NCBI GenBank assembly: GCA_022794265.1
Contig: JAAWEK010000001.1
Span: forward strand, 17,343-81,342
DNA from: Lachnospiraceae bacterium
Lineage (GTDB): Bacteria; Bacillota; Clostridia; Lachnospirales; Lachnospiraceae
Length of the DNA stretch: 64,000 nt
Direction of reading: 5' to 3'
The translations under genes were made by a program, and so were the position numbers. The notes beneath the pieces are model-generated. The model had not been told where the DNA came from, ran no database searches, and worked only from the letters and a program-made list of their open reading frames with translations. Shown here piece by piece: positions 51,821 to 59,735 of the stretch (the first letter of the stretch is position 1; each line of letters opens with the position of its first letter).

Positions 51821-52450
51821 ATGGATTCAAATCTGAGGTATCAGGAACTGCCGGATGAAAAACTGATTGAATTGATGAATCAGGGGAATAACCGGGTAAT
51901 GGATATATTATTGGATAAATACAAAAACATGGTTCGGCGGAAAGCCAGAGCCATGTTTTTGGTTGGCGGAGATACGGATGATTTAATTCAGGAAGGAATG
52001 ATTGGTTTATATAAGGCGATTCGGGATTATGATAAGAACAGGGAAGCTTCCTTTCAGACATTTGCCAGTCTGTGTGTTGATAGACAAATTTATACTGCAG
52101 TCAATAATTCCAACCGGAAAAAGCACGGTCCTTTAAACAGTTACATTTCCATTTTTGGAACGGAATCGGATTCTGGAAGTTATGGAGAATATTATGTGGA
52201 TAATCATTCGGATGAAAACCGTAATCCGGAAGAATTGCTGATTGACAGGGAAAATGTCAGGTATATAGAGCGGGCGTTGGAAAAAAGCCTCAGTAAATTT
52301 GAATGGGAAGTGATTAAAATGTATATCGACGGAGACGGATACCGGGAAATTGCCAGAAGGATGGATAAAAAGCCAAAAACCATTGATAATGCGTTGCAGA
52401 GGATTAAAAATAAGGTAAACGGAATTATTGAAGAAATGCGTTGTTCATAG
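51821..52450 (+). CDS. sigH: RNA polymerase sigma factor SigH (Spo0H)
   Basis: This 209-residue sigma-70-type factor has region 2 (GDTDDLIQEGMIGLYKAIRDYD, FQTFASLCVDRQI) and region 4 with a C-terminal helix-turn-helix (YREIARRMDKKPKTIDNALQ). In Bacillus, SigH drives early sporulation and transition-state genes and lies just downstream of rlmB and yacP, as here except that yacP is missing. ATG 51821 has AAGGAG upstream; an in-frame start inside rlmB has none. It suggests a sporulating or ex-sporulating Clostridium relative. Confidence 0.93.
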   Translation: MDSNLRYQELPDEKLIELMNQGNNRVMDILLDKYKNMVRRKARAMFLVGGDTDDLIQEGMIGLYKAIRDYDKNREASFQTFASLCVDRQIYTAVNNSNRKKHGPLNSYISIFGTESDSGSYGEYYVDNHSDENRNPEELLIDRENVRYIERALEKSLSKFEWEVIKMYIDGDGYREIARRMDKKPKTIDNALQRIKNKVNGIIEEMRCS

Positions 52451-52535
52451 TAGATTTAATAGTTAATTTTTTGAGGTATACAGCCGATATAAATAAAAAG
52501 GTACTTGGTAAGATTTGCTATTTGGAGGCATTTAT

Positions 52536-53138
52536 ATGAAAGTAACAGAAAACAGGACAAATCCTTATATTAGCAGAGATACGGGAAATAACAGATTCAG
52601 TAAATCGAAAAAGAAAAAAGACGGTTTTCTCAGAGTGCATATCGGTTTTAACCCGTCAGGAGAAAAGGCACGTATCGCTAATGCAAAGACACAATCCCAG
52701 GTAACAGCCATAGAGCGTTCTCTACGGTCTACATTACAAATGGCTGAACGTTATAACAGTGATGATAATACCATACGGGCAATAAAGAAAACCATTGCTA
52801 AGGCGGTTAGAAAGCATAAGGCTTTAGGAAAAGAAGAACGGATGGAGAATGCCAGAAAAGTAGCAGAAAGTGCGAAAAACAGAGAAGCGGAGTATAGAAT
52901 CGCACAGGAGCTGGCTCAGAAGAGAAATGCAAGAGAGAGGAGAGAGCGGGCCGAAGCAGCAGTTACAGATGGTGTGTCCAGAACCCATAACAAACGGGAT
53001 AATGGGTATGATAGAGGCAGGGAAAGCAACAGGGAAAACCGTATTGATGTCTTATGTGATGAATTTACCGGCACTTCCCAGGCAGATATTTCGGTACCAG
53101 CAGAAGTAGCAGGAGCAGAAGTGGATATTACTTTGTAA
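52536..53138 (+). CDS. charged, Arg/Lys/Glu-rich protein of unknown function
   Basis: This 200-residue soluble protein has a basic N-terminus (SKSKKKKDGFLRVHIGFN), a long charged predicted helix from about 50 to 150 (AIKKTIAKAVRKHKALGKEE, RIAQELAQKRNARERRERAE), then a disordered region and an acidic end. I do not recognise a family. It lies 85 bases after sigH with its own TTTGGAGG site, so it may be in the same or a separate unit. tRNA-Thr follows. Confidence 0.65.
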   Translation: MKVTENRTNPYISRDTGNNRFSKSKKKKDGFLRVHIGFNPSGEKARIANAKTQSQVTAIERSLRSTLQMAERYNSDDNTIRAIKKTIAKAVRKHKALGKEERMENARKVAESAKNREAEYRIAQELAQKRNARERRERAEAAVTDGVSRTHNKRDNGYDRGRESNRENRIDVLCDEFTGTSQADISVPAEVAGAEVDITL

Positions 53139-53164
53139 AAAAAATAATAGTTTGAGATTTCTAC

Positions 53165-53193
53165 TTGACAAAACAGAAAATTCAAAGTATATT
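53165..53193 (+). promoter_or_regulatory. promoter of tRNA-Thr
   Basis: TTGACA (53165-53170) and TATATT (53188-53193), separated by 17 bases. Confidence 0.85.
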
Positions 53194-53213
53194 AATAGAC
53201 GTGTGTGAAACAC

Positions 53214-53286
53214 GCTGATATGGCTCAGTCGGTAGAGCGTCGCCTTGGTAAGGCGGAGGTCACGGGTTCGATTCCCGTTATCAGCT
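53214..53286 (+). tRNA. tRNA-Thr (anticodon GGT)
   Basis: A 73-base cloverleaf: acceptor GCTGATA with TATCAGC, D-arm GCTC/GAGC, anticodon loop TTGGTAA giving GGT, T-arm GGGTTCGATTCCC. Discriminator T; CCA not encoded. Confidence 0.95.
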
Positions 53287-53344
53287 TTAAACATTAAGAA
53301 TTAATGGTAATTGATTTTTTTTGGATGAAAGAAAGAGATGAAAG

Positions 53345-53366
53345 GGAAGCTGTGGCTTCCTTTTTT
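53345..53366 (+). terminator. terminator after tRNA-Thr
   Basis: GGAAGC (53345-53350) pairs with GCTTCC (53355-53360), followed by six T. Confidence 0.8.
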
Positions 53367-53408
53367 CGATTTACCTGCCAGAAATAGGGTTGTTAAATAT
53401 AAAAAATT

Positions 53409-53453
53409 AACTCTTACCACTGAACAAAAACTGTTTAGCGGTAAGAGTTTTCT
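53409..53453. terminator. terminator-like hairpin before the convergent membrane protein gene
   Basis: AACTCTTACC (53409-53418) pairs with GGTAAGAGTT (53440-53449), with a partly paired inner part and TTTTCTG after it. It likely ends the minus-strand gene at 53535. Confidence 0.65.
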
Positions 53454-53534
53454 GTCATTTATACCTCCGAAATTGCGGTTCTGCCTGCCGGTATTTATTT
53501 TTAATCAAAGTATGTGCTGAAATGGCAGCAATCT

Positions 53535-54620
53535 TCAGGAATTATGAGGTTTTATAACAATTGAAAGAATAAATGCTGTGGCAGAAATCATCAGTAATGT
53601 AAATCCTGTATATATAAAGGGTTTTAGGCAGCCGGAGAGAATATCCCGGACAATCTCGCCTGCGAAAGCATAGGAACCGTTTATTTCATTAATAATCTTA
53701 TCAATGATATTTCCGAATATGGTTGAACAATATCCGGTAATCAGCGTGGGAACGGCAGCGAACAGGGCGGCGATTCCCAGATGGTTGAATGGTTTATTTC
53801 TATATATTCCGCTATAAAACATAAATTGTACAGTAAAGAAAAATATTACGCATAAGCTTAGAAATATTATGAGTAAAGTGATGTTGCTGCTGATTAGTTT
53901 TATCATATGATTGTAGGAGCGATATGCCGGATGATTATGAACGGTATTGGATACTTCTGTTAATATTTCTTCAGCCTTATCAATAATTTTATCTGTCAGT
54001 TCGTCCAGACGGGGATAGAGTTTGGCTTCTATGGCTGTATTCAGCGTGTTTCGCAGTTCATTGGTATCAATACCGGATAAATCAATTTCTTTCTCCCAGT
54101 CGGCCTGGGGATATTTTTCGGATATGGCAGCTTTAATCTCTGCATCGATATCAATGTCGTAGTTTTGTGAGAAAGCCTGAACAATAGGGTTTTCTGTTAT
54201 GGTGGTTTCGCTTATCTTACCATTGGATGCTTCCAGGTTGTGAATAAACTCATCTACAAGAATACCGGAAGTATTATTACAGAATTCCACCGTATCTCCT
54301 TTAATGGAAGAAAGGTCGATTTCATCTTCCGAGAGCAGGGCAGTTCCGGCAGTATTGATTACGGTGGATATGTAGTCATCGTCCATCAATTCATGAAATG
54401 TTTCCGAGGTGAAACCGTATTGTTCCAGAATGGTATTGGAATTGCTTATAATCGCTTCCGTGACAGAGGAGGATACGGCAGAGTTACCTGTGATATTTAT
54501 GGCGCCGTTATTATCAAAGATTCCGATTCTCAGAGAAATGACGAAAGCATTGGATAATAAAAAAATAAACAGTAAACAGGAACATATAAGTCCCAGAAGC
54601 GAATGTTTCATATTTTTCAT
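53535..54620 (-). CDS. membrane protein of unknown function with large extracytoplasmic domain
   Basis: This 361-residue protein has a signal-like N-terminal helix (about 7-30), an extracytoplasmic region of about 210 residues that is acidic and mostly helical, and about three C-terminal hydrophobic helices (240-265, 278-300, 330-355). I do not recognise a domain. GAAAGGATTT precedes the ATG. It is a single gene facing away from its neighbours. Confidence 0.7.
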   Translation of the reverse strand: MKNMKHSLLGLICSCLLFIFLLSNAFVISLRIGIFDNNGAINITGNSAVSSSVTEAIISNSNTILEQYGFTSETFHELMDDDYISTVINTAGTALLSEDEIDLSSIKGDTVEFCNNTSGILVDEFIHNLEASNGKISETTITENPIVQAFSQNYDIDIDAEIKAAISEKYPQADWEKEIDLSGIDTNELRNTLNTAIEAKLYPRLDELTDKIIDKAEEILTEVSNTVHNHPAYRSYNHMIKLISSNITLLIIFLSLCVIFFFTVQFMFYSGIYRNKPFNHLGIAALFAAVPTLITGYCSTIFGNIIDKIINEINGSYAFAGEIVRDILSGCLKPFIYTGFTLLMISATAFILSIVIKPHNS

Positions 54621-54721
54621 CTTTTAAATCCTTTCTGAAATATTATGGAGTTGTATTTTATATGTTGATTATATACGATATTGTAAAAAATGTAAAATGC
54701 AGAAACCTGAATCGGGACGGG

Positions 54722-54750
54722 TTGATTCTGATAAAAAATTAATGTATACT
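54722..54750 (+). promoter_or_regulatory. promoter of the zinc-ribbon/HTH gene
   Basis: TTGATT (54722-54727) and TATACT (54745-54750), 17 bases apart. Transcription would begin near 54757. Confidence 0.7.
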
Positions 54751-54787
54751 ATTGTATGGTTCTAAAATAAGATTTGACGGAAAGTCT

Positions 54788-55285
54788 TTGGAGAGAGACT
54801 ATAAAAACTACTACTATTGTTTAGTTCAGAGGTTTACGGATATGGGTATTAAAAAAGATAATATAAAATTGATTGAAACGGGACGTTGTGAAAAGTGCGG
54901 TGGTGTCCTGAAAGACCCCGGACTTGGAATATATGTTTGTTCCCGTTGTGGCCATGAAACAATGTCGGAGTTTGGAAAAATTAAAAAATTTATAGAAGAT
55001 AATGGCGCATCAACAGCAATGCAGATATCACAGGGAACCGGAATTTCAGTAAACCGGATAGAGAAATATCTGAGAGAGGGAAGAATTGAGGTTCCGGAAG
55101 GTTCAGATTTTTATATTCCGTGTTTAAAGTGCGGGGCCGATATCAGATATGGAAAATATTGTCCGGCCTGTGCGGCACAGTTGACCAAGCAGCTTCAAAG
55201 CGTATTGAGGCCTTCTGAAATCGGAGAAGTACCGAAGAAGAATGTAGGAAAAATGCGATACATAGCCCAGAAGGAAAAAAAATAG
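54788..55285 (+). CDS. zinc-ribbon/helix-turn-helix protein (YvyF-like)
   Basis: This protein of up to 165 residues has an N-terminal zinc ribbon (CEKCGG ... CSRCGHE), a helix-turn-helix-like middle (STAMQISQGTGISVNRIEKYLREGRIEV), and a second Cys4 site (CLKCGAD ... YCPACAAQ). The middle and C-terminal parts resemble the YvyF/TIGR03826 flagellar-operon family, though no flagellar gene is nearby; this is a by-eye judgment. The start is uncertain: TTG 54788 has a weak GGAAAG upstream, ATG 54842 has AGAGG, and the longer frame from 54752 runs into the -10 region. A role in transcription regulation is inferred. Confidence 0.65.
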   Translation: MERDYKNYYYCLVQRFTDMGIKKDNIKLIETGRCEKCGGVLKDPGLGIYVCSRCGHETMSEFGKIKKFIEDNGASTAMQISQGTGISVNRIEKYLREGRIEVPEGSDFYIPCLKCGADIRYGKYCPACAAQLTKQLQSVLRPSEIGEVPKKNVGKMRYIAQKEKK

Positions 55286-55364
55286 TTTTTTTTCTGATGT
55301 AAATTGAAATGAATACTGAAAGAAAGGATAATGCAGGCGGTAGTTTGGAAAGTCTGCGATATAC

Positions 55365-56447
55365 ATGGGTATAAGAATGATAAAAGATGATGGTATGGAT
55401 ACCATGAAGAGTCATCGGCTGTATCTGGTTGTAATGACTCTGATAGCTGTTGTAATGACGATTGCAAATGTAGTGATTTTTTCATTATTTATATTTGACA
55501 GAGGAAGATATCAGGAAACATCAGGAGACAGTTCCGGCGTGTTAACTGATTCAGACTATAATAAAGACGAAGACAACGATTATGTGAAAGATTCTGATAG
55601 AAGAACCGCAGAAGAGTTGAAACAGGAAATAAAGAAATCCATGGAAGAGGGCAAGGGTACTATCAGCCTGTTGCGTGAGTTATTTCCGGAGAATGTGGTA
55701 GTGTACCAGTCGAATAAGTATTTATTTTTGCCAGTTTATGATAAACTTGCAAAGAACGATATCCGGCAGGAGAATATAAAGGTTTTAACGAATGGTGAGA
55801 TTCAGTATCAGGAAAACGGAAAAGTAGTATCCGAAAAAGGAATTGATGTTTCCAGATATCAGGGAGAAATAGACTGGGATAAGGTTGCGGCAGACGGCGT
55901 TAAATTTGCATTTATCCGGGTGGGATTCCGGGGATACGGTACGGGTGCCATTGTGCTGGATGAAAATTTTGAAGCAAATATAAAAGGTGCCACAGCTGCT
56001 GGCATTAAAGTGGGAGTCTATTTCTTTTCCCAGGCCATTAATACAAAAGAAGCAGTGGAAGAAGCGGAATTTGTACTGGATCATATCAAAGGATATCAGC
56101 TGGATTATCCGGTTGTATTTGATACGGAAGATATCGTGAATGAAGACAGCAGAACAGAGGGACTGACAACGGAGGAATTAACGGATATTACTTTAGCTTT
56201 TTGCGAGGCAATTGAAGAAGCAGGTCAAACACCTATGATTTATGCAAATTTAAGATGGTTTACCATGTCGTTGGATATGACTAAACTGGAAAAATATGAA
56301 AAGTGGTATGCTTATTATGATTCACAAATGTATTTTCCGTATAAGATAAGTATTTGGCAATATACGGAATCCGGTCAGGTGGATGGCATCAATGGAAATG
56401 TTGATTTGAATATCAGTATTCATGGAGGTAAGAATGAGGACGAATAG
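55365..56447 (+). CDS. membrane-anchored GH25 lysozyme (muramidase)
   Basis: This 360-residue protein has one N-terminal hydrophobic helix (about 20-45), an acidic linker, and a GH25 catalytic domain (about 165-360). GIDVSRYQGEIDWDKV holds the first acidic residue, and VVFDTED the catalytic D-x-E motif, with IWQYTESGQVDGINGNVDLN at the end. It cuts the beta-1,4 MurNAc-GlcNAc bond in peptidoglycan outside the cell. It overlaps the Nudix gene by 14 bases, so they share a transcript. Confidence 0.9.
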   Translation: MGIRMIKDDGMDTMKSHRLYLVVMTLIAVVMTIANVVIFSLFIFDRGRYQETSGDSSGVLTDSDYNKDEDNDYVKDSDRRTAEELKQEIKKSMEEGKGTISLLRELFPENVVVYQSNKYLFLPVYDKLAKNDIRQENIKVLTNGEIQYQENGKVVSEKGIDVSRYQGEIDWDKVAADGVKFAFIRVGFRGYGTGAIVLDENFEANIKGATAAGIKVGVYFFSQAINTKEAVEEAEFVLDHIKGYQLDYPVVFDTEDIVNEDSRTEGLTTEELTDITLAFCEAIEEAGQTPMIYANLRWFTMSLDMTKLEKYEKWYAYYDSQMYFPYKISIWQYTESGQVDGINGNVDLNISIHGGKNEDE

Positions 56448-56895
56448 GATAATCAGAAGAGACAGAAGCCAGGCAATGGTTATAAGAGGTAATAAGATTT
56501 TACTGGTAAAACACCAGATGTGCGGAAGAGAATTTTTTTGTCTGCCCGGAGGCGGAATTGAGGAAGGTGAAACGCCGGAAGAGGCCGCTCTACGGGAACT
56601 GAAGGAAGAAGGCGGGGTTGAAGGCCAAATAGTTCGTAAACTGTCCGTACAGTTTAAGCCGGATAACCGGGGAGAGGTTCATACGTTTCTGATTCGGATT
56701 TCTGAGGATGCAGTTCCGTCTAAAGGGGCGGATCCGGAATTACCCCAGGAAGAGCAGACGATTATATCTGTAGAATGGCTTTCTTTAGAGGAAATTGGTG
56801 CTGTGGACCAGGCTTATTTATGGGCGGCGGGACTGAACCGGATTGATTACTTTCATAAATATTTGTTAAATATGGAGAATAAACTGTATAAATAA
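56434..56895 (+). CDS. Nudix hydrolase
   Basis: This 153-residue protein has a complete Nudix box (GGGIEEGETPEEAALRELKE, then EGG) that binds Mg or Mn and cleaves nucleoside diphosphates linked to another moiety. The substrate is unknown. ATG 56434 has GGAGG at 56424-56428, inside the end of the lysozyme gene; an in-frame ATG at 56422 overlaps that site. Confidence 0.88.
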   Translation: MRTNRIIRRDRSQAMVIRGNKILLVKHQMCGREFFCLPGGGIEEGETPEEAALRELKEEGGVEGQIVRKLSVQFKPDNRGEVHTFLIRISEDAVPSKGADPELPQEEQTIISVEWLSLEEIGAVDQAYLWAAGLNRIDYFHKYLLNMENKLYK

Positions 56896-57044
56896 TTGAT
56901 GAAAATGATTATTTTTTAAAAAGTCCTAGACTATTTTGACGATTTGTGAGAAAATAAACGCATAGTGCGATTTAATAAACAAAAGTTTTATATTATAAAT
57001 GAAATTGCACAATTGAGAATTATATACTTGAAAGGAGTCTTACG
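56896..57044 (+). promoter_or_regulatory. leader/promoter region of the IscU-like/GGGtGRT pair
   Basis: An AT-rich 149-base stretch with a long-loop inverted repeat: GTGCGATTT at 56966-56974 and AAATTGCAC at 57003-57011, one G-T mismatch. TATTAT and TATAAA-like -10 candidates lie between, but no -35 is clear. AAAGGAG precedes the gene. Confidence 0.35.
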
Positions 57045-57752
57045 ATGATTTATTCACAAGAAATTCAGAACATGTGCCCGGTTGCTCAGGGTGTTAATCA
57101 TGGATGTGCGCCTATTCCTGAAGAGGCGAAATGGGTAAAAGCAAAAGAAATTAAAGATATTTCAGGTTTCACACATGGTGTTGGCTGGTGTGCTCCTCAG
57201 CAGGGTGCCTGCAAATTAACTTTAAATGTTAAGGAAGGTGTGATTCAGGAGGCATTGGTGGAAACCATCGGATGTTCTGGTATGACTCATTCTGCAGCAA
57301 TGGCTGCTGAGATTTTACCAGGAAGAACGATTCTGGAAGCTTTAAATACGGACCTTGTCTGTGATGCCATCAACACAGCTATGAGAGAGTTATTCTTACA
57401 GATTGTTTACGGACGTTCCCAGTCTGCATTCTCAGAAGAAGGACTTGCAATCGGTGCCGGTCTGGAAGATTTGGGTAAAGGACTTCGTTCTCAGGTTGGT
57501 ACTATGTACGGTACACTTGCAAAAGGACCTCGTTATCTGGAAATGGCAGAAGGATATGTTACCGCTATCGCTCTTGATGAAGATGACCTGATTATCGGAT
57601 ATAAATTTGTCAGTCTCGGAAAGATGACAGATTTTATTAAAAAAGGTGATGATCCGAACACAGCTTATGAAAAAGCATGCGGACAGTATGGCAGAGTTGA
57701 TGATGCGGTTAAGTTAATTGATCCTAGAACAGATAAAGAAATTGCGAAATAA
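57045..57752 (+). CDS. IscU/NifU-like iron-sulfur scaffold-like protein
   Basis: This 235-residue cytoplasmic protein resembles the NifU-N/IscU scaffold fold: a central ACKLTLNVKEGVIQEALVETIGC segment with a conserved Cys77 in GCSGMTHSAAMAAEILPG. Other cysteines are Cys11, Cys21, Cys49 and Cys56; the pattern GWCAPQQGAC is distinctive. The C-terminal half has a predicted extra domain (YKFVSLGKMTDFIKKG). It precedes the GGGtGRT gene by 17 bases. No IscS, SufS or SufB is nearby, so it may not be a general Fe-S scaffold. The function is unknown. AAAGGAG is strong and codons are biased, suggesting high expression. Confidence 0.75.
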   Translation: MIYSQEIQNMCPVAQGVNHGCAPIPEEAKWVKAKEIKDISGFTHGVGWCAPQQGACKLTLNVKEGVIQEALVETIGCSGMTHSAAMAAEILPGRTILEALNTDLVCDAINTAMRELFLQIVYGRSQSAFSEEGLAIGAGLEDLGKGLRSQVGTMYGTLAKGPRYLEMAEGYVTAIALDEDDLIIGYKFVSLGKMTDFIKKGDDPNTAYEKACGQYGRVDDAVKLIDPRTDKEIAK

Positions 57753-57769
57753 TAGAGGAGGTAACGATA

Positions 57770-58780
57770 ATGGCTTTATTTGAATCATATGAAAGAAGAA
57801 TTGATAAAATCAATAGCGTATTAAACAGCTACGGTATCTCTTCCATCGAAGAAGCTGAAAAGATTACAAAGGATGCCGGATTAGACGTATATAATCAGAT
57901 TAAAGGAATTCAGCCGATTTGTTTTGAAAATGCATGTTGGGCATACATAGTTGGTGCAGCTATTGCAATTAAGAAAGGCTGCAGAAGAGCAGCAGATGCA
58001 GCAGCAGCAATCGGTGAAGGACTTCAGTCGTTCTGTATACCTGGTTCCGTTGCAGATACCCGAAAAGTTGGTTTGGGACATGGTAATTTAGGAAAGATGT
58101 TACTGGAAGAAGAAACGGAGTGTTTCTGTTTCCTTGCAGGACACGAATCATTTGCAGCAGCAGAAGGTGCAATCGGTATTGCAGAGAAGGCAAATAAGGT
58201 TCGTAAGAAACCTCTTCGTGTTATCTTAAACGGTCTTGGTAAAGATGCTGCTCAGATTATTTCAAGAATTAACGGATTTACATTTGTTGAAACTGAGTAT
58301 GATCCGTATACCAATACAGTAAAGGAAGTATTCAGAAAATCTTATTCCACAGGTTTAAGAGCAAAAGTTAACTGTTACGGTGCAAATGATGTCTGTGAAG
58401 GCGTTGCAATCATGCATAAGGAAGGTGTTGACGTTTCCATTACCGGTAATTCAACAAACCCTACAAGATTCCAGCATCCGGTTGCAGGTACTTACAAGAA
58501 AGAATGTATCGAACAGGGTAAGAAGTATTTTTCAGTGGCATCTGGTGGTGGTACAGGCAGAACCCTTCATCCGGATAATATGGCAGCAGGTCCTGCTTCC
58601 TATGGTATGACGGATACATTGGGACGTATGCACTCTGATGCACAGTTTGCAGGTTCTTCTTCTGTTCCGGCCCATGTAGAAATGATGGGGCTGATTGGTG
58701 CAGGAAATAACCCTATGGTAGGTATGACTGTTGCGGTTGCAGTTGCGATTCAGGAAGCTGCAGATGCTGGTAAGTTCTAA
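57770..58780 (+). CDS. GGGtGRT family protein (function unknown)
   Basis: This 336-residue cytoplasmic protein carries the motif that names its family, GGGTGRT, at residues 259-265, in a ASGGGTGRTLHPDNMA context. Other conserved-looking segments are FCIPGSVADTRKVGLGHGNL, CFLAGHESFAAAEGA, INGFTFVETEYDPYTN and ITGNSTNPTRFQHPVAGTY. The glycine and histidine-rich loops look like ligand or metal sites, and there are several cysteines, but no fold or reaction can be assigned. It has a strong GAGGAGG site, follows the IscU-like gene at 17 bases, and ends at a good terminator. The two proteins probably work together. Confidence 0.85.
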   Translation: MALFESYERRIDKINSVLNSYGISSIEEAEKITKDAGLDVYNQIKGIQPICFENACWAYIVGAAIAIKKGCRRAADAAAAIGEGLQSFCIPGSVADTRKVGLGHGNLGKMLLEEETECFCFLAGHESFAAAEGAIGIAEKANKVRKKPLRVILNGLGKDAAQIISRINGFTFVETEYDPYTNTVKEVFRKSYSTGLRAKVNCYGANDVCEGVAIMHKEGVDVSITGNSTNPTRFQHPVAGTYKKECIEQGKKYFSVASGGGTGRTLHPDNMAAGPASYGMTDTLGRMHSDAQFAGSSSVPAHVEMMGLIGAGNNPMVGMTVAVAVAIQEAADAGKF

Positions 58781-58813
58781 TTGAATACAATGATATGAAA
58801 AAATAAAAACAAT

Positions 58814-58860
58814 AGAGGATTCTTTAAGATTTGATTCTGAAGAATCCTCTGTTATTTTTT
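58814..58860 (+). terminator. terminator after the GGGtGRT gene
   Basis: AGAGGATTCTT (58814-58824) pairs perfectly with 58840-58850, then GTTATTTTTTAT. Confidence 0.85.
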
Positions 58861-58916
58861 ATAAGATGCAAATAGGCAGAAATGGTCAAAAGTATTTCAT
58901 ATAAGGAGGAATTTCA

Positions 58917-59735
58917 ATGAGTGTAATAAATATTCAAAACCTGACTCGGGATTATGGAGTGGGAAAAGGAATATTTAATATATCTATTCAAGTGGAAAAA
59001 GGTGAAGTTTTTGGATTTCTTGGTCCAAATGGTGCCGGTAAGACCACAACAATCCGTCATTTGATGGGGTTTATCAAACCGAAGACAGGAAGCTGTCAGA
59101 TTGATGGCCTGGATTGCTGGAGAAATCGTGACAAAATTCAAAAAAGACTTGGATATATTCCCGGAGAAATTAGTTTTTTTGATGATATGACCGGTAAAGA
59201 GTTCCTGAAATTTATTTCAGATTACCGAAACGTAGGAAAAGATAATCGAATGCAGGAGATGCTTGAGCGATTTGAATTAGAACCAAGAGGGAAAATCAAA
59301 AAAATGAGTAAGGGAATGAAACAAAAGATTGGCATTGTTACCGCATTTATGCACAACCCTGATATACTGATTTTGGACGAGCCGACAAGCGGACTTGACC
59401 CATTGATGCAAAATCGGTTTATAGAACTGATTGCAGAAGAAAAAAAGAAAGGTAAAACCATTCTGTTATCGAGTCATATGTTTGAAGAAGTGGAACGCAC
59501 CTGTGACCGTATCGGCATTATCCGAAGCGGAAAACTCGTAACCGTTGACTCGGTTGAAACATTAAGAGAACGCCATATGCATACATATACAGTTTGTCTG
59601 GATTCACAGAAACTGGCAGAGGATTTTGCAAGGGATTTTAATGGAATATGCGATGGTAACAAAGTTACAGTCCAAGCAAAACAAAGCCTTGAAACAATTT
59701 TTATGAATTATTATGGAGGTGAAAATAATGTTTAA
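58917..59735 (+). CDS. ABC transporter ATP-binding protein
   Basis: This 272-residue ATPase has Walker A (FLGPNGAGKTTTIRHLMG), the signature (KMSKGMKQKIGI, a variant of LSGGQ), Walker B (ILILDEPTSGLDP) and the His switch (LLSSHMFEEVER). It energises the permease encoded right after it. AAGGAGG precedes the ATG. Its stop overlaps the next start. The pair belongs to the ABC-2 exporter group; the substrate is unknown. It resembles bacitracin/antibiotic-type or Na-type exporters. Confidence 0.92.
   Translation: MSVINIQNLTRDYGVGKGIFNISIQVEKGEVFGFLGPNGAGKTTTIRHLMGFIKPKTGSCQIDGLDCWRNRDKIQKRLGYIPGEISFFDDMTGKEFLKFISDYRNVGKDNRMQEMLERFELEPRGKIKKMSKGMKQKIGIVTAFMHNPDILILDEPTSGLDPLMQNRFIELIAEEKKKGKTILLSSHMFEEVERTCDRIGIIRSGKLVTVDSVETLRERHMHTYTVCLDSQKLAEDFARDFNGICDGNKVTVQAKQSLETIFMNYYGGENNV

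Noticed and set aside
56930-57044. A Fur or DtxR box before the IscU-like gene
   Set aside because: The AATGATTATT-like words are AT-rich but not palindromic, and do not match the TTAGG-type operator seen at 3208.
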